Source: Batkoa obscura
Lineage: Eukaryota; Entomophthoromycota; Entomophthoromycetes; Entomophthorales; Batkoaceae
Reading direction: 5' to 3'
NCBI GenBank assembly: GCA_030770535.1
Contig: JASVEC010000016.1
Location: 310,001 to 374,000, forward strand
Length of the DNA: 64,000 nucleotides
Shown: one piece after another, positions 12,436-23,049 of the stretch
How the letters are laid out: every line of letters begins with the position of its first letter
Position numbering within the stretch: position 1 is the stretch's first letter
Position numbers and translations under genes: made by a program
The notes under the pieces: generated by a model
Seen by the model: the letters and a program-made list of their open reading frames with translations, nothing else
What the model was told of the DNA's origin: nothing
Database searches by the model: none

Positions 12436-14882
12436 ATATGGGGCTGTCCTAATTGGTTTCAGAATCTACTTAGAAATTAATCCAAATTTAAAATTTTAAG
12501 TTTGTGTTCAATATAACGGTTAAATCTAAAAAGCCTAAAATTAAATGTCTCTATTTAAAACTTATTTTAATTGTTTCCTTTTCTTAAATAGCTAATTTTC
12601 CTAACTATATATTTTATGTTAGTTCTGTTAGATATTTAACAGATATATAATATATAACTATATGATTATATAATTATATAAATACAGTTATTTGACTTTA
12701 TTTTTTGTTGAAATAAAAATAAAATGCAAACTTTCATAACTAAACTTCGAAATGGAATTTTTGAAAACTTCAATACAATAGGGAGGAGTACACAATATAA
12801 ACATTGTAATTCATTTACATCAATTTTAAGAGCTACTTATAACAACCCAAGGTTTATGGAATTTTATAATAAAACAAAACAAAGAAAAGATATATTATCA
12901 AAGTTTACTATCGATAATAATAAACTTAATCAAGTAATGTATAAAATTAGTGCTTTAAGGGAAACAGGAAACAAAAGTCAGCAAGTAGCGTTATTATCAA
13001 CTATAGCTTCAGTATATTCTTTTGATGAATGTAAGAGTTTTGGGTTTAATATAAATAGAAATCAATATGATTATTCAAAAACAAGTAATAATAATAAAAT
13101 ATCAACATTAAAACCTATTATTAAAAATACAAAAAAAATTAAAGATGACCAAATTGAAACTATCATACAATATTTACTAAATGATTCAACTATTTCATCA
13201 AGATTTAATAAAAAAAATAACGATAGTAAATATTCATCAGATAATATATATATATTAAATAAAAGTAGAAGAATGATATATAGTAAATATTTGAATGATC
13301 TAAGAGATAAAGCAGTAGCTAGGTCAACGTTCTTTAAATATATACCAAGTAATTTCAAAAATCCAGCAAGAAAAACGGATCTATGTAATATATGTACCCA
13401 GTATACAGTTAGAAAAAAGTTATTTGAAAATAAAATAAATACAGCAAAAAACAAAGCAGAGATACAAGAAATTTTCAACGAAGAAGAAAAATTATACAAA
13501 TTACATAAATTCTGCGTTGATACTCAAAAAAACACATTTAATGAAACTATCAAAAAATTAAATAACAAAAGTTGTATAATAGTTTTAGATTTTAAACAAA
13601 ATATGGAAATAGGAACAAGACCAGATTCAATAAATCTAGATCATTATAATAAACAAGCTATATCAGTATTAGGTTTTGGTGTATTATATTTAAAAGATGA
13701 TAAAACGATAGGCAAAGTTTACTTTGATTATTTATCTGAAATATTGAATCATGATTCAGCATATGCAGGAGATTGTTTAATCGATTTAATCTCTACAGAG
13801 CTTCTATTTAAAAAGTTTACAAAAATTAATATATGGGCAGATACAGGAAATCATTTTAGATCCCAAGAGTTTCTACACTATATGTTTAAAGAAATTCATA
13901 AAATAAATAGTAGTTTGAACGTCAATCTTAATTTTTTTGCTGAGCATCATGGAAAAAGTATAGTTGATGGACATTTTGGAAACCTTTCAAAATGGAAAAG
14001 TAGTTTTGAAGCGTTAGGTAAAATAGAAGATATCGATCAATTAATTTCAAGATTTGAGGCTTTTATTTGTGAGCATAATAAAATTAATAACTCGACTGTT
14101 AATAATGGGAAAACAGATATAATTTTTAAAAAGTATAAAAGAAACAAAAATACAAAAAGAATAATAGAGATGCAGGGCATTAAGAAGTATTTACACTTTA
14201 TTAAACACAACAATAAACTACATTGTTATCCAGTATCTGATACATCAAAAAAAAGCGATATAGTCCCAATTAAAGTTATAGAGTCTATAGAAAACAGAAA
14301 AATTAAAAGATCGATCCCAGCTTACCTTACGAAGATAACAGAGAATTTAAAAATTTCGATATTTACTAAGCAAGTAAGTAGTTTGTTGAATGATAGAAAT
14401 AGATTGTTAAATGTTAGGATTACTTAAGTTATTAATAGCTAAGTTAATAAATAGTCAAAGAACAAGTAACTGTAATAATATGTAAAAACTATTATTACTT
14501 ATACTATATAGGGATGGTTAATTATAGTTTTGGGGCTAACCACTCCCTCCCATGCAGCTATTTATTAACTTGGCAGTATATTAATAATGTAATTATAACA
14601 TTAAAATAGTTTATTTATTTGATAATAAATCTACAATGTTGGTTATAAAGCAGTTGATAATAAATATTTCTCAATTAAGCTTTATAAGAACATGTATTTA
14701 AGATCTAGTAGAAATTCAACTAACTTACAGTATGAGCTATAATATAATGGTTTAGAACTGTGTTTGGGTACTTTTGTTTTAATAAAAGATGTGATTTTAT
14801 AGAATTTTAAGCGAAGTTTTTAAAATACAAAATTTTTCAAAAATTGGATAAAATAATGAAACTAATTCAGACAACCCCATAT
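12436..14882 (+). mobile_element. DNA transposon copy 1, apparently complete
   Basis: A 2447-base element with terminal inverted repeats of about 27 bases: TATGGGGCTGTCCTAATTGG at the left, and at the right the reverse complement TATGGGGTTGTCTGAATTAG. The edges read ATA/TGGGG and CCCCA/TAT, compatible with a TA target duplication. The ATAT is palindromic, so a 4-base duplication cannot be excluded. It carries one long intact transposase frame. A second copy at 29105-31560 is nearly identical along its whole length, which defines both ends independently and implies recent activity. Confidence 0.93.
12724..14427 (+). CDS. DDE-type transposase, superfamily unassigned
   Basis: 567 aa, uninterrupted, expected to cut and paste the surrounding element. 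A metal-binding pattern lies at Cys221/Cys224 (DLCNICTQY) with His261 and Cys264 (KLHKFC). The RNase H-like catalytic core is suggested by Asp289 in CIIVLDFKQN, Asp373 in INIWADTGNHFRSQEF, and an acidic third position in FFAEHHGKSIVDGHFGNLSKW (Glu407 or Asp415). The HGKS-x-x-DG-x-FG signature resembles that of several uncharacterised eukaryotic transposases. I cannot tie it to Tc1/mariner, hAT, Mutator or KDZ with confidence. The protein is rich in Lys, Asn and Ile, like its surroundings. No intron was seen. The start at 12724 is the first ATG and is conserved in copy 2. Confidence 0.82.
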   Translation: MQTFITKLRNGIFENFNTIGRSTQYKHCNSFTSILRATYNNPRFMEFYNKTKQRKDILSKFTIDNNKLNQVMYKISALRETGNKSQQVALLSTIASVYSFDECKSFGFNINRNQYDYSKTSNNNKISTLKPIIKNTKKIKDDQIETIIQYLLNDSTISSRFNKKNNDSKYSSDNIYILNKSRRMIYSKYLNDLRDKAVARSTFFKYIPSNFKNPARKTDLCNICTQYTVRKKLFENKINTAKNKAEIQEIFNEEEKLYKLHKFCVDTQKNTFNETIKKLNNKSCIIVLDFKQNMEIGTRPDSINLDHYNKQAISVLGFGVLYLKDDKTIGKVYFDYLSEILNHDSAYAGDCLIDLISTELLFKKFTKINIWADTGNHFRSQEFLHYMFKEIHKINSSLNVNLNFFAEHHGKSIVDGHFGNLSKWKSSFEALGKIEDIDQLISRFEAFICEHNKINNSTVNNGKTDIIFKKYKRNKNTKRIIEMQGIKKYLHFIKHNNKLHCYPVSDTSKKSDIVPIKVIESIENRKIKRSIPAYLTKITENLKISIFTKQVSSLLNDRNRLLNVRIT

Positions 14883-15415
14883 ACTTAAACAACAAAGTGT
14901 TTGTAACTTTTTGTATTAGATAAAGGCTTAAGTAAAGGATGTATATTAAAAAATACAAAGAAGTAAATGACTAAATATATTTGTTTTTAAAGGAACTAAA
15001 ATTGTACTTTTATATAATTAGTTCAAATTAATTTAATATTTGGGATAAGTTGATTAAATATTATTAAATCGGAATTTGGCAAAAATAATAAATTTTTAGT
15101 TAAGTCTAAAAGTTATAAAGTTTATTTACCAAACTATAAAATACTATAATCACAAACATCTTTAGCTCAATGTATTATTAAAATATTATATAGCATAAAA
15201 AATAGAATACCTTGAACCTATAATTTTAAGAATATATTTATTAAAGTAGAATAGTGTTGGGTATTATAAGAAAATAATTTATCAAAAACCGGGTATCTAT
15301 AATATTGCATCATTTAAAATAAACAATTAATGATAGTATAAATAACAAAGTAAAAAATATACCATGTATTAAATAATTAGTTCAATACTACCGTACAACA
15401 ATCACTATAAAAGCA
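14883..15415. other. Gene-free spacer upstream of CAP gene
   Basis: AT-rich spacer between the transposon and the first CAP gene. The last 60 bases are the likely core promoter. Nothing else was recognised. Confidence 0.4.
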
Positions 15416-16066
15416 ATGCGTTATTCAAGTCTCTTACTTTTTACCCTTTCTATCGTCAATGCTCAAGACATTGCTCGTCAATTGGTAGATGCATTAAACG
15501 AAGAACGTGAAATGATGGGTCTAAGTAGAATTCCCTTTTCGCCCAAGCTAACTAAAGTAGCACAATCTCATTGTGAAAATATGGCACAATATGCACCTGG
15601 AACTAGTGATATTCATTCATGGTTTGGACCATTAGCCTGTGATTTTAACAATAATCCAGATTGTATGTGGTCTAAAGCCAAATCGGTTGGTGGATATAAT
15701 GGAAAAGGATACGAAATTTCATTAAAAGGAAATGTAGGTGGTGGTGCTAAAGGGATGATTCAAGGATGGTTAGGTAGTGAGGCTCATCGTGCAGTTATTT
15801 TAAGTACTGGTATATGGCAAAGTATGAAATGGTCTGCCGTTGGTGGTGGTCAAAAAGGGGATTTTGCTACTATGTGGTTTGGTAGTGAGGCTGATGAAGG
15901 TGGAGATAATAATCCTCAACAACCTCAAAGTCAATCTCAACCAGAACAAACACCTCAAGGACAACCTCAGGGACAGTCCCAACCTGAGCAAATTCCACCA
16001 CAGCAACTTCAAGGTAAATTCAAAGTTAAGAAAATGAGTAAGTGTCAATTCAAAAGAACAAACTAA
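15416..16066 (+). CDS. Secreted CAP/PR-1-like protein, copy 1 (short tail)
   Basis: 216 aa. Residues 1-16 (MRYSSLLLFTLSIVNA) are a signal peptide, so the protein is probably secreted. Residues 20-155 form a CAP/SCP domain: LVDALNEER, SHCENMAQYAPGTSDIHSWF with the domain's histidines, and GWLGSEAHRAVIL near the C-terminal half. The arrangement is closer to the YkwD-type CAP domain than to the GHYTQ plant type. A Gln/Pro-rich tail follows and is short, ending in a basic stretch (FKVKKMSKCQFKR). Copy 2 continues for another 130 residues from the same point. A role in sterol or lipid binding, or in host interaction, is known for some CAP proteins and is only inferred here. One of a tandem pair with tRNA-Ile between. 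Confidence 0.88.
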   Translation: MRYSSLLLFTLSIVNAQDIARQLVDALNEEREMMGLSRIPFSPKLTKVAQSHCENMAQYAPGTSDIHSWFGPLACDFNNNPDCMWSKAKSVGGYNGKGYEISLKGNVGGGAKGMIQGWLGSEAHRAVILSTGIWQSMKWSAVGGGQKGDFATMWFGSEADEGGDNNPQQPQSQSQPEQTPQGQPQGQSQPEQIPPQQLQGKFKVKKMSKCQFKRTN

Positions 16067-16223
16067 AGTTGATCTGAAAAAAACCAAATTCGAACTGAAG
16101 AAATAATCAATTAGATAGTACTTTAAAAAGACCTCTTATTATTTTAATAAAAAAATTGTACTTCAAGTTTTAAACTATTTTTATAATAATAATTATCTGT
16201 TAAAAAATAAGTTCTGATAAGAG

Positions 16224-16296
16224 GCTCCGTTAGCTCAGTTGGCAGAGCGTGGTGCTAATAACGCTAAGGTCATAGGTTCAAGCCCTATACGGAGCA
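16224..16296 (+). tRNA. tRNA-Ile (anticodon AAT)
   Basis: Full cloverleaf. The acceptor GCTCCGT pairs with ACGGAGC, the D arm is GCTC/GAGC, the anticodon loop is CTAATAA (AAT) and the T arm is AGGTTCAAGCC-like. No intron. Discriminator base A. It lies between the two CAP genes. Confidence 0.95.
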
Positions 16297-17143
16297 TATC
16301 TTTTTCTCTTAAAAAAGACTTGACATTATTTTCACATTTGTTTGTCAGCAATTTATCATTTTAATTACATATAATTGAAATATAAATATCACATACTTTC
16401 AACGAGGTTAGGGTTAGTGTTTGTAGTCGGCTAAATCTAATCAGCAATTTGTTTGATAAAAATCTATACAAAAAAACTACTTCCTACATACCCAATCAGT
16501 ATCCCCTACCATTTTATATTGTATTGTAAGTAACTATTTTTTATTTGGAATAAAACTATTTAGAATAGTAAATTTTTCTGTAATGAAAAGAAAACTACCC
16601 AGCCAGTCAGGACCCCTTTACCAATAAATTTTTTAGATTAAAGGTAGATACAACATGCTTTGAAAACTATAAAATACGAAATTTAATAGCAAAAGATCAA
16701 GGCTTAGCTATAAAGTCAAAATAAGATTATCGAATATCATTTGTTGATAAACTTAATCCTTTTACTATCAGTTTTATTTATATTTGCTAAAACAAACATT
16801 TAGATGATTGGTTTGGCTTTGAAATTTAAAGTACAAATCCCTAAAAGCAGAATTTTGTTTAAAATAACAATATTTTTTAAAAAGACAAAATAAGAACATA
16901 AACTAATTTTATTCACACTAAGCAGTAAAACGCAATAGATTAGGTTAGTTGGTGAATTTATGGGCATAAAGAATAACTGAAGAATAAATTAATGAGAGGT
17001 GTTAGATTAATTTGGAGTAAATTAGTTGGGGGGTATCAAGTGTTATTTATATAAGTTGAATAGTATAAATAGCAAAAGTATAAGCTTCTAAACGATTATC
17101 ATAAGATCATTTAAAATTGCTGTGCAATAAAGAAATAAAAGCA
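16297..17143. other. Spacer between tRNA-Ile and CAP copy 2
   Basis: No gene was recognised. A TATA-like TTTATATAAG lies near 17046-17055, about 90 bases before the chosen start of the second CAP gene, and is its likely core promoter. Confidence 0.4.
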
Positions 17144-18157
17144 ATGCGTTATTCAAGTCTCTTACTTTTTACCCTTTCTATCGTCAATGCTCAAGACATT
17201 GCTCGTCAATTGGTAGATGCTATGAACGAAGAACGTGTGAAGGCAGGTTTAAGTAAAATTGCCTATTCATCAAAATTGACTAAAGTAGCACAATCTCATT
17301 GTGAAAATATGGCACAATATGCACCTGGAACTAGTGATATTCATTCATGGTTTGGACCATTAGCCTGTGATTTTAACAATAATCCAGATTGTATGTGGTC
17401 TAAAGCCAAATCGGTTGGTGGATATAATGGAAAAGGATACGAAATTTCATTAAAAGGAAATGTAGGTGGTGGTGCTAAAGGGATGATTCAAGGATGGTTA
17501 GGTAGTGAGGCTCATCGTGCAGTTATTTTAAGTACTGGTATATGGCAAAGTATGAAATGGTCTGCCGTTGGTGGTGGTCAAAAAGGGGATTTTGCTACTA
17601 TGTGGTTTGGTAGTGAGGCTGATGAAGGTGGAGATAATAATCCTCAACAACCTCAAAGTCAATCTCAACCAGAACAAACACCTCAAGGACAACCTCAGGG
17701 ACAGTCCCAACCTGAGCAAATTCCACCACAGCAGTCTCAAGGACAATCTCAACCACAACAAGTCCCACCACAGCAGCCTCAAGGACAACTTCAACCGGAA
17801 AAAATTCCTCATGGACAGCCTCAACCCGAGCAAATTCCTCAGCAGCAACCCCAAGGACAATCCAGACCTAGTCCTATTACTCCACCAGGAAATGATTTTG
17901 GATCTTTTAAACCGATATTTGATTCAATTTCAAATAATATGGGCAGACCATCGGTGCCAAATTTTAGACCAAATAGTCCAAATTTTGGTCAAAGTGGTCA
18001 ACGGAATATTCCAGATATGAATCAGTTTTTCAACAGTCCCTCTTTTAATAAGTTTCAACAAGGTGGTACCAATATACCTAATCAAATTAGCCCTTCTTTT
18101 AATGGTAACGGCCAAGGTTTTAATAACCTTCAACAAAGTTCTTTCTTTAGCCCCTAA
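17144..18157 (+). CDS. Secreted CAP/PR-1-like protein, copy 2 (long Gln/Pro tail)
   Basis: 337 aa from the ATG at 17144. An upstream in-frame ATG at 17117 would add nine residues ahead of the signal peptide. The later start is preferred because copy 1 begins at the same MRYSSLLLFTLSIVNA with the same bases before it. The CAP domain spans about residues 20-155 and is almost identical to copy 1, except for a short block at residues 26-44. The tail (about 165-337) has repeated Gln/Pro units of the form QPQGQSQPEQIPPQQ, then an Asn/Ser/Pro/Phe-rich end (NFRPNSPNFGQ, FNNLQQSSFFSP). It probably spans or sticks to the cell wall after secretion; this is inference. It arose by tandem duplication with copy 1. 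Confidence 0.9.
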   Translation: MRYSSLLLFTLSIVNAQDIARQLVDAMNEERVKAGLSKIAYSSKLTKVAQSHCENMAQYAPGTSDIHSWFGPLACDFNNNPDCMWSKAKSVGGYNGKGYEISLKGNVGGGAKGMIQGWLGSEAHRAVILSTGIWQSMKWSAVGGGQKGDFATMWFGSEADEGGDNNPQQPQSQSQPEQTPQGQPQGQSQPEQIPPQQSQGQSQPQQVPPQQPQGQLQPEKIPHGQPQPEQIPQQQPQGQSRPSPITPPGNDFGSFKPIFDSISNNMGRPSVPNFRPNSPNFGQSGQRNIPDMNQFFNSPSFNKFQQGGTNIPNQISPSFNGNGQGFNNLQQSSFFSP

Positions 18158-18727
18158 ATGGGGACCATCTTAAAGTATAAATAAAATTGCTTATTAATAT
18201 TTTAACACTACATATTTTCAACAATTAACGTATTAGTCTTATCAACTTGACAGTATAAATTTTATTTTTGTATTATAATATAGTTTTGGTACTTATTAAA
18301 CTATTTCTAATATTTTAAGTTATTGATCAAATCCGTTTTTAATTAATTAGCATAGTAAATAGTAATGATATTATTTATCATTTTATAGATATTATTCTCT
18401 TTATACAGTAAATAAAGTTTAAAGTTTTAAACTAAATTTTTACTAAAAGCTGAATTTCAACGGTAATTTAAATTTAAGGACAATTATCAAAAAGGCCAAC
18501 TCAATCGTTGATCAAAGAGAAACTAAAATTTTTAAAAAAAGAGTGTCAAACAACTCAAGTAACTAATTTTACGCTTTAAAATTGAAATTACTATTGAACA
18601 GTAAACTCGGAAATTAATTAAATCTCAAAATCTGGGATCATTCTTTTAATTCATTAATATTTTATATTTTTTACTTTCTATCTCTTTTTCATTTGCTTTC
18701 TTTTCCTATTCCACTTTCTTTTATTAA
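18158..18727. other. Gene-free spacer
   Basis: AT-rich. The last 80 bases are pyrimidine-rich (CTTTCTATCTC, TTCTTTTCC), as is common just upstream of fungal starts. No gene was recognised. Confidence 0.4.
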
Positions 18728-19561
18728 ATGGAGATTGATAAACCAGTTATCATTTCGTTTATAATTGGTATCCTAATTTACTTCCTAACTGGTGTTTCTT
18801 TACTTGGTTTAGCCATTTATTATTTGACTATTAATGACTATATTCATCCATTAATTGTCACCAAAGATATTTCAGCAGGTAAGCTATTTATTATTATTTA
18901 CTATATTATATATTATAACTTTTCCATTATCATATACATTTAGTTATATTGTTATCATACTATTCCTACACCATATTAATTACATAGCTTTTTACTTATT
19001 TATTTTTTATAGCTCTTCTTGTCCTTGGCCTATTTATATTACTTACTTCACTATTTGGCGTAGTTGGAGCATGGCGACCAATTAAATATAAAAATCTGGT
19101 AACTCTGTTAGGCTGGAGCCTACTGATAGCCATTATATATGAGTTAGTACTTGGGCTATGTATATGGATGTTGACTATGACACCACAAGCGCATTTTACG
19201 AACAAATGGCGCCAATGGAGTGTTGAAGAAAGAGCTATTGTACAATACAAAGTATGCTTTATTACTATAATCAAAATTAATTATATCAAATACTAATGTT
19301 TTTTAGGGTAAATGCTGTGGATTAAGTAATTCAACAGATAATATAGTGCCAATGAAACAATGTCATACAAATAATGGGTCTTCAGGGTGCCTCATATATT
19401 TAACTAAGTTATCAAGTTCAATTTATGTAGATATTTATACCACATTGTTTGTATTTATACTGTTAAATTTTTTTGTTTTATTAAGCTCAGCTATTCTTTC
19501 TCAAGTTCGAAGTGATGTTGAGCGGTATGAAAAAGCTATGGAAAAATCAAATGGAAAATAG
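18728..19561 (+). CDS. Tetraspanin (fungal Pls1/Tsp type)
   Basis: Three exons are inferred: 18728-18878, 19013-19251 and 19307-19561, giving 214 aa. Four membrane segments are visible at about residues 8-30, 50-72, 80-105 and 172-195. The large extracellular loop between segments three and four carries the CCG motif (GKCCGLSN) and two further cysteines (KQCHTNNGSSGC), the fungal tetraspanin pattern. Cytoplasmic ends are short. Tetraspanins organise membrane microdomains. Fungal Pls1 acts in septation, polarity and appressorium function, so a surface-organising role is inferred. Small-exon structure with the second junction just before GKCCG supports the model. Convergent with the nucleoporin gene. 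Confidence 0.82.
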
Positions 19562-19834
19562 GTGCAAATGAATCTTCTTTTGTTTTTATAACAGTCATTA
19601 CAATTGATTTTTTATGCCCAAAAATACTTACAATTTGGTTTTGTTTTTAGTTCTTCCACCCCTCACTTATCTATTTTATTTTTATACTAAACAACCTAAC
19701 TTATAATATTATCAATAAAAATAAAACTTAATTAAACCAATGGTTATCAAATATTAGTAAAATTAAAACAGTTATAAAAAACAATAAATAATAATAAACA
19801 GTATAATGATTAAAATGCCTACAGTTAAATTAAT

Positions 19835-22236
19835 CTATTTCATAATTAAAAAATCAATAGAAGGTGGATGGATAGGGATTTTTCCTTTTTCAAATTCTTC
19901 ACATTGGAAAGCTTCAACTTCCCAATCATATAATGCTTCTCTACGTGTATAACTTGAAGGAGAGGCAAGAAGTGATGGGTTTAAATATTCTCTATTTTTT
20001 AGTAATGGGGGTAACTTTTTATAGTCTGGATTTTTACTCGGGGTTGCTTCAAATGGTATTGGTGTTGAAATACTTTCTGCTGTTTCTGGCTCTGAACTTG
20101 ATGTATAATTTTGATTAAAGATTAAATCATCTAATTGTTTGGTAATATCTTCTAAAGACATATTCGCCAGTTCCTTTTCATAATTATAAAACGAATCGAA
20201 TTCTTTAATAAGTTGTCTTTCTTTGGCACCGAGTGTTGCTTTTGGTATCTTTAATGATTGACTTTCTTTACCAAATATATCTTCACTTATTGCATTGTTC
20301 CCTTTAGAAAATATATTTTTACCTGAGAATAAGTCAGTTTTAGTTTGAAATTCCTTAGGAAGCGATGGAGTTTTATCATTTTTGAATAAATCTTCACTTT
20401 TATTACCCAACGGTTGAGCCTTATTAATAGCTGCTTTACCATGTTGTCTGCTTTTACCAGATGAAGACACTTTAGTTGAAGCAGGACCGAAGGAGCTAAA
20501 ATTCAACGGCACAGCTGCACTATTTGAATTTTCTTTAGTTTCTTTATTACTTGTATCAGGTGTAGAGGCTTTAGGCAAGGTAGCATTGAGTGATCCAAAG
20601 CTAAATGGTTTAGCTTCAATACTTGAACTTTCTTTATTTTGGTTGTTTTCTTTGACTTCTTGCTTAGCTGTTTCAGATGTAGGCACTTTAGGCAAAGCAG
20701 TACCAAATGACCCAAAACTGAATGGTTTAGTATCATTTTTATTTTCTACATTTTGATCTTGATCGATTTTTGTGCTTTCAGTTGCAAGTGGAGTAGGTTT
20801 GTTATCAGTTTGGGGTACAACCTTACTTTCTTCTTTTTTAGCCATATCAAAACCGGGAGTTACTTGCTGGTCAAATCCACTGCTACTGTTGATTTGTTTG
20901 GGCGTACCGTTAGCAGTGGGCTTAATCTGGTTGTTCATAGTAAAACCAAAGCTCTGTGGTACTTCGCTAGAACTAACTGATGATGGATTCAAAAATGAAA
21001 AACTAGAGGAACCATTGCTATTAGAGTTACTATTAGCTGTTGGCTTGCTGGGAGTAAGGAAACTAAACTCTTCAACAGGTGGTTTAGCTTGATTCAATGC
21101 ATTATTTCCAAGAGAATTAAATTGATTTACTCCAGTATTTGGAGTAGAATTAAATTGATTCAATGCAGCATTGCCAGAAGAGTTAAACTGGTTCAATGTA
21201 GTATTTGCAGGGGAGTTGAATTGATTTGCTGTGGTGTTTGGATTCTGAACAGCTAATTGGTCCAACCCAACTCGTTGAGGTTGACCAAAACCAAAAGACT
21301 GAACTGGATTTGAGCCAGGGAAACCCCCCATAGGTTGGGAAGGATTTGAAAAAGAATTGAAACCTGCATTTTGGCCTCCATTTTGAGCTGGTAATGCATA
21401 AGCTGGTACAGCATCTTTAGAAGCGGGTGCGAAGGAAGCAAAGGTTAGCATTTCTTCATTCGCAAACTTTGATCCACTCCCGAATAATTTATCTGTTTTT
21501 ATTGGAGCTGCTCTGGGATCCATTTCTCTTTTTTGTAAAGGATCTGAAATCGAATTAAAAAATTGCCCCTGTTGTTGCGCTATTGTAGCACCAAAGTTTG
21601 GTTTCAAATTCTTTAGCATTTCTTTGGCTTTTTGCTTTTCATTGGGAGCAATATCATATAAATTTTGAGCGATAGCTTCGTGCTGTATTTTTTCATTGTG
21701 TAACTTTTGAATAATAAAATTTGGGTCCATATTTTGGGCATTATTAACTAATTGAAAAGCTCCACTCATTAGTGAATTATAACCTCGATTCTAAATAAAA
21801 TATTAATACTAATCAAAAAATAAGCTGAAATAAATTTACAAATTCATCGATTTTCCCAGTAGTATAGAATTCTTCCAAACATAACATTTTCAACTTCTCT
21901 GGGCTAAAATCGTTCCCAACAACAACATTTTGTTGTTCCATCACAGGCCCATAACTAGTCAATCCATAACCAAGAAAATTTGCAAAGTCATCTTTTATTG
22001 ATTGAACACTAAATATTAAGACAAAAGTTTAAAGCATTGGATAATTATGGATTACCTTAAAGCTTCCCAAGTAGCTGGTTTTGGCGGCGGTCCGTTTGTT
22101 TGAGTTAAAGCTATAAAATTTCAATCATTTGTTATAAAATAAACTATTAATACACACCATGAGAAAAAGGACATGAGTTTCCTTTATGACATTTCCCTTG
22201 AGGAAAATATCTGCATAGTTGTTGATTTCCTGACAT
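19835..22236 (-). CDS. FG nucleoporin with CCCH zinc finger (Nup42/Amo1/hCG1-like)
   Basis: Four exons are inferred: 22236-22158, 22110-22056, 22008-21840 and 21790-19835, giving 752 aa. Residues 8-26 (CRYFPQGKCHKGNSCPFSH) are a CCCH finger of the C-X8-C-X5-C-X3-H type. The middle has asparagine/serine-rich repeats with LNQFNS units (about residues 285-345) and scattered FG and FSFG motifs (SFGFGQPQ, KPFSFGSFGTALPK, KPFSFGSLNATLPK). The C-terminus is conserved-looking, with WEVEAFQCEEFEKGKIPIHP. An N-terminal CCCH plus an FG body is the architecture of Nup42/Amo1, a cytoplasmic-side pore protein working with Gle1 and the helicase Dbp5 in mRNA export. The specific assignment is by architecture only. 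Confidence 0.85.
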
Positions 22237-22562
22237 TTTATTAAAAAAAGCTGAATTATTTTTTTTAGCTTCTCTGACTAAATAGTTGGATTATTGGTCA
22301 AATTGTGACCAAGATGATAAATATTTGGAAGTCCAATTAATTGTAGAACAAAAGTAGAATATAAAAATAAATATCTTTTAATCACAAAACTAAAATATTA
22401 ATCATAAAATAGATTTTAGCTACTTTGAATAGTATTTTACTTTGAATAGTATTTTACATATGAAGCATAACAGCTATAAATTTTAAATTTAGCATTTTTA
22501 TAGCTATCTAGTATATAAAAATTAATTTTAAATTAATTAAAATTTCTAATTGTCAAGAGCTT

Positions 22563-22645
22563 CTCACCTTAGCTCAGTTGGAAGAGCGATGGACTGTAAA
22601 TGAATAGCAATCCATCGGTCCCTGGTTCGATCCCGGGAGGTGAGA
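22563..22645 (+). tRNA. tRNA-Tyr (anticodon GTA) with intron
   Basis: The acceptor CTCACCT pairs with AGGTGAG. The anticodon GTA sits in CTGTAA. An intron of about 10 bases (ATGAATAGCA) lies one base 3' of the anticodon, the standard site for nuclear tRNA introns. T arm is CCTGGTTCGATCCCGGG. Discriminator base A. Confidence 0.95.
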
Positions 22646-22830
22646 TCCTTTTTATTACTTCACATCGTTTAAATAAACATAAATATTCGTTAAGTACAAA
22701 GGTTTTTTTAATATTTATGCTAATTTTTAAAATTAATATTGTATTAGGTTTATTTGAAGTGTTCCAGTACAAATTTATCCATATTAAAAACTCGTCAACC
22801 ATTAGTTATAGCACTATTAAAGAATTTACA

Positions 22831-23031
22831 CTAAAACATTCTCGTTTTTGCTGTTAAGAAAGATTCACTGCTACGAACAAAAATTGATGGTTTTTTATGT
22901 ACATGAACTTGTACTGGAACACTTCGAACGACCTGGTATAAAGCATGTCCAAAGTAACGACAAGACTTAACAAATAATAATAAGTATAAACTGTAAATAA
23001 AAAATTCAACCAAAACTAATAGTTTATACAA
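22831..23031 (-). other. Short open stretch without ATG, downstream of lipase
   Basis: A 66-codon open frame on the minus strand begins without an ATG and contains a hydrophobic part (LVEFFIYSLYLLLF) followed by CRYFGHALYQVVRSVPVQV. Composition looks protein-like, and it lies 18 bases beyond the lipase stop codon. It could be an exon of an unplaced small gene, or chance. No family is recognised. Confidence 0.2.
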
Positions 23032-23049
23032 AAAATAACGGAAGCATTA

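Noticed and set aside
13071-13499. 142-codon open frame antisense to the transposase
   Set aside because: Leu/Phe/Ile-rich mirror of the AT-rich transposase coding strand. The same mirror appears in copy 2, so it follows from the transposon sequence rather than from a separate gene.
17117-17143. Upstream ATG for CAP copy 2 adding MLCNKEIKA
   Set aside because: It would put a charged stretch before the signal peptide, and copy 1 starts at the second ATG with the same preceding bases.
22569-22857. Open frames on both strands running through tRNA-Tyr
   Set aside because: They are created by the tRNA sequence and have no protein-like motif or sensible start.
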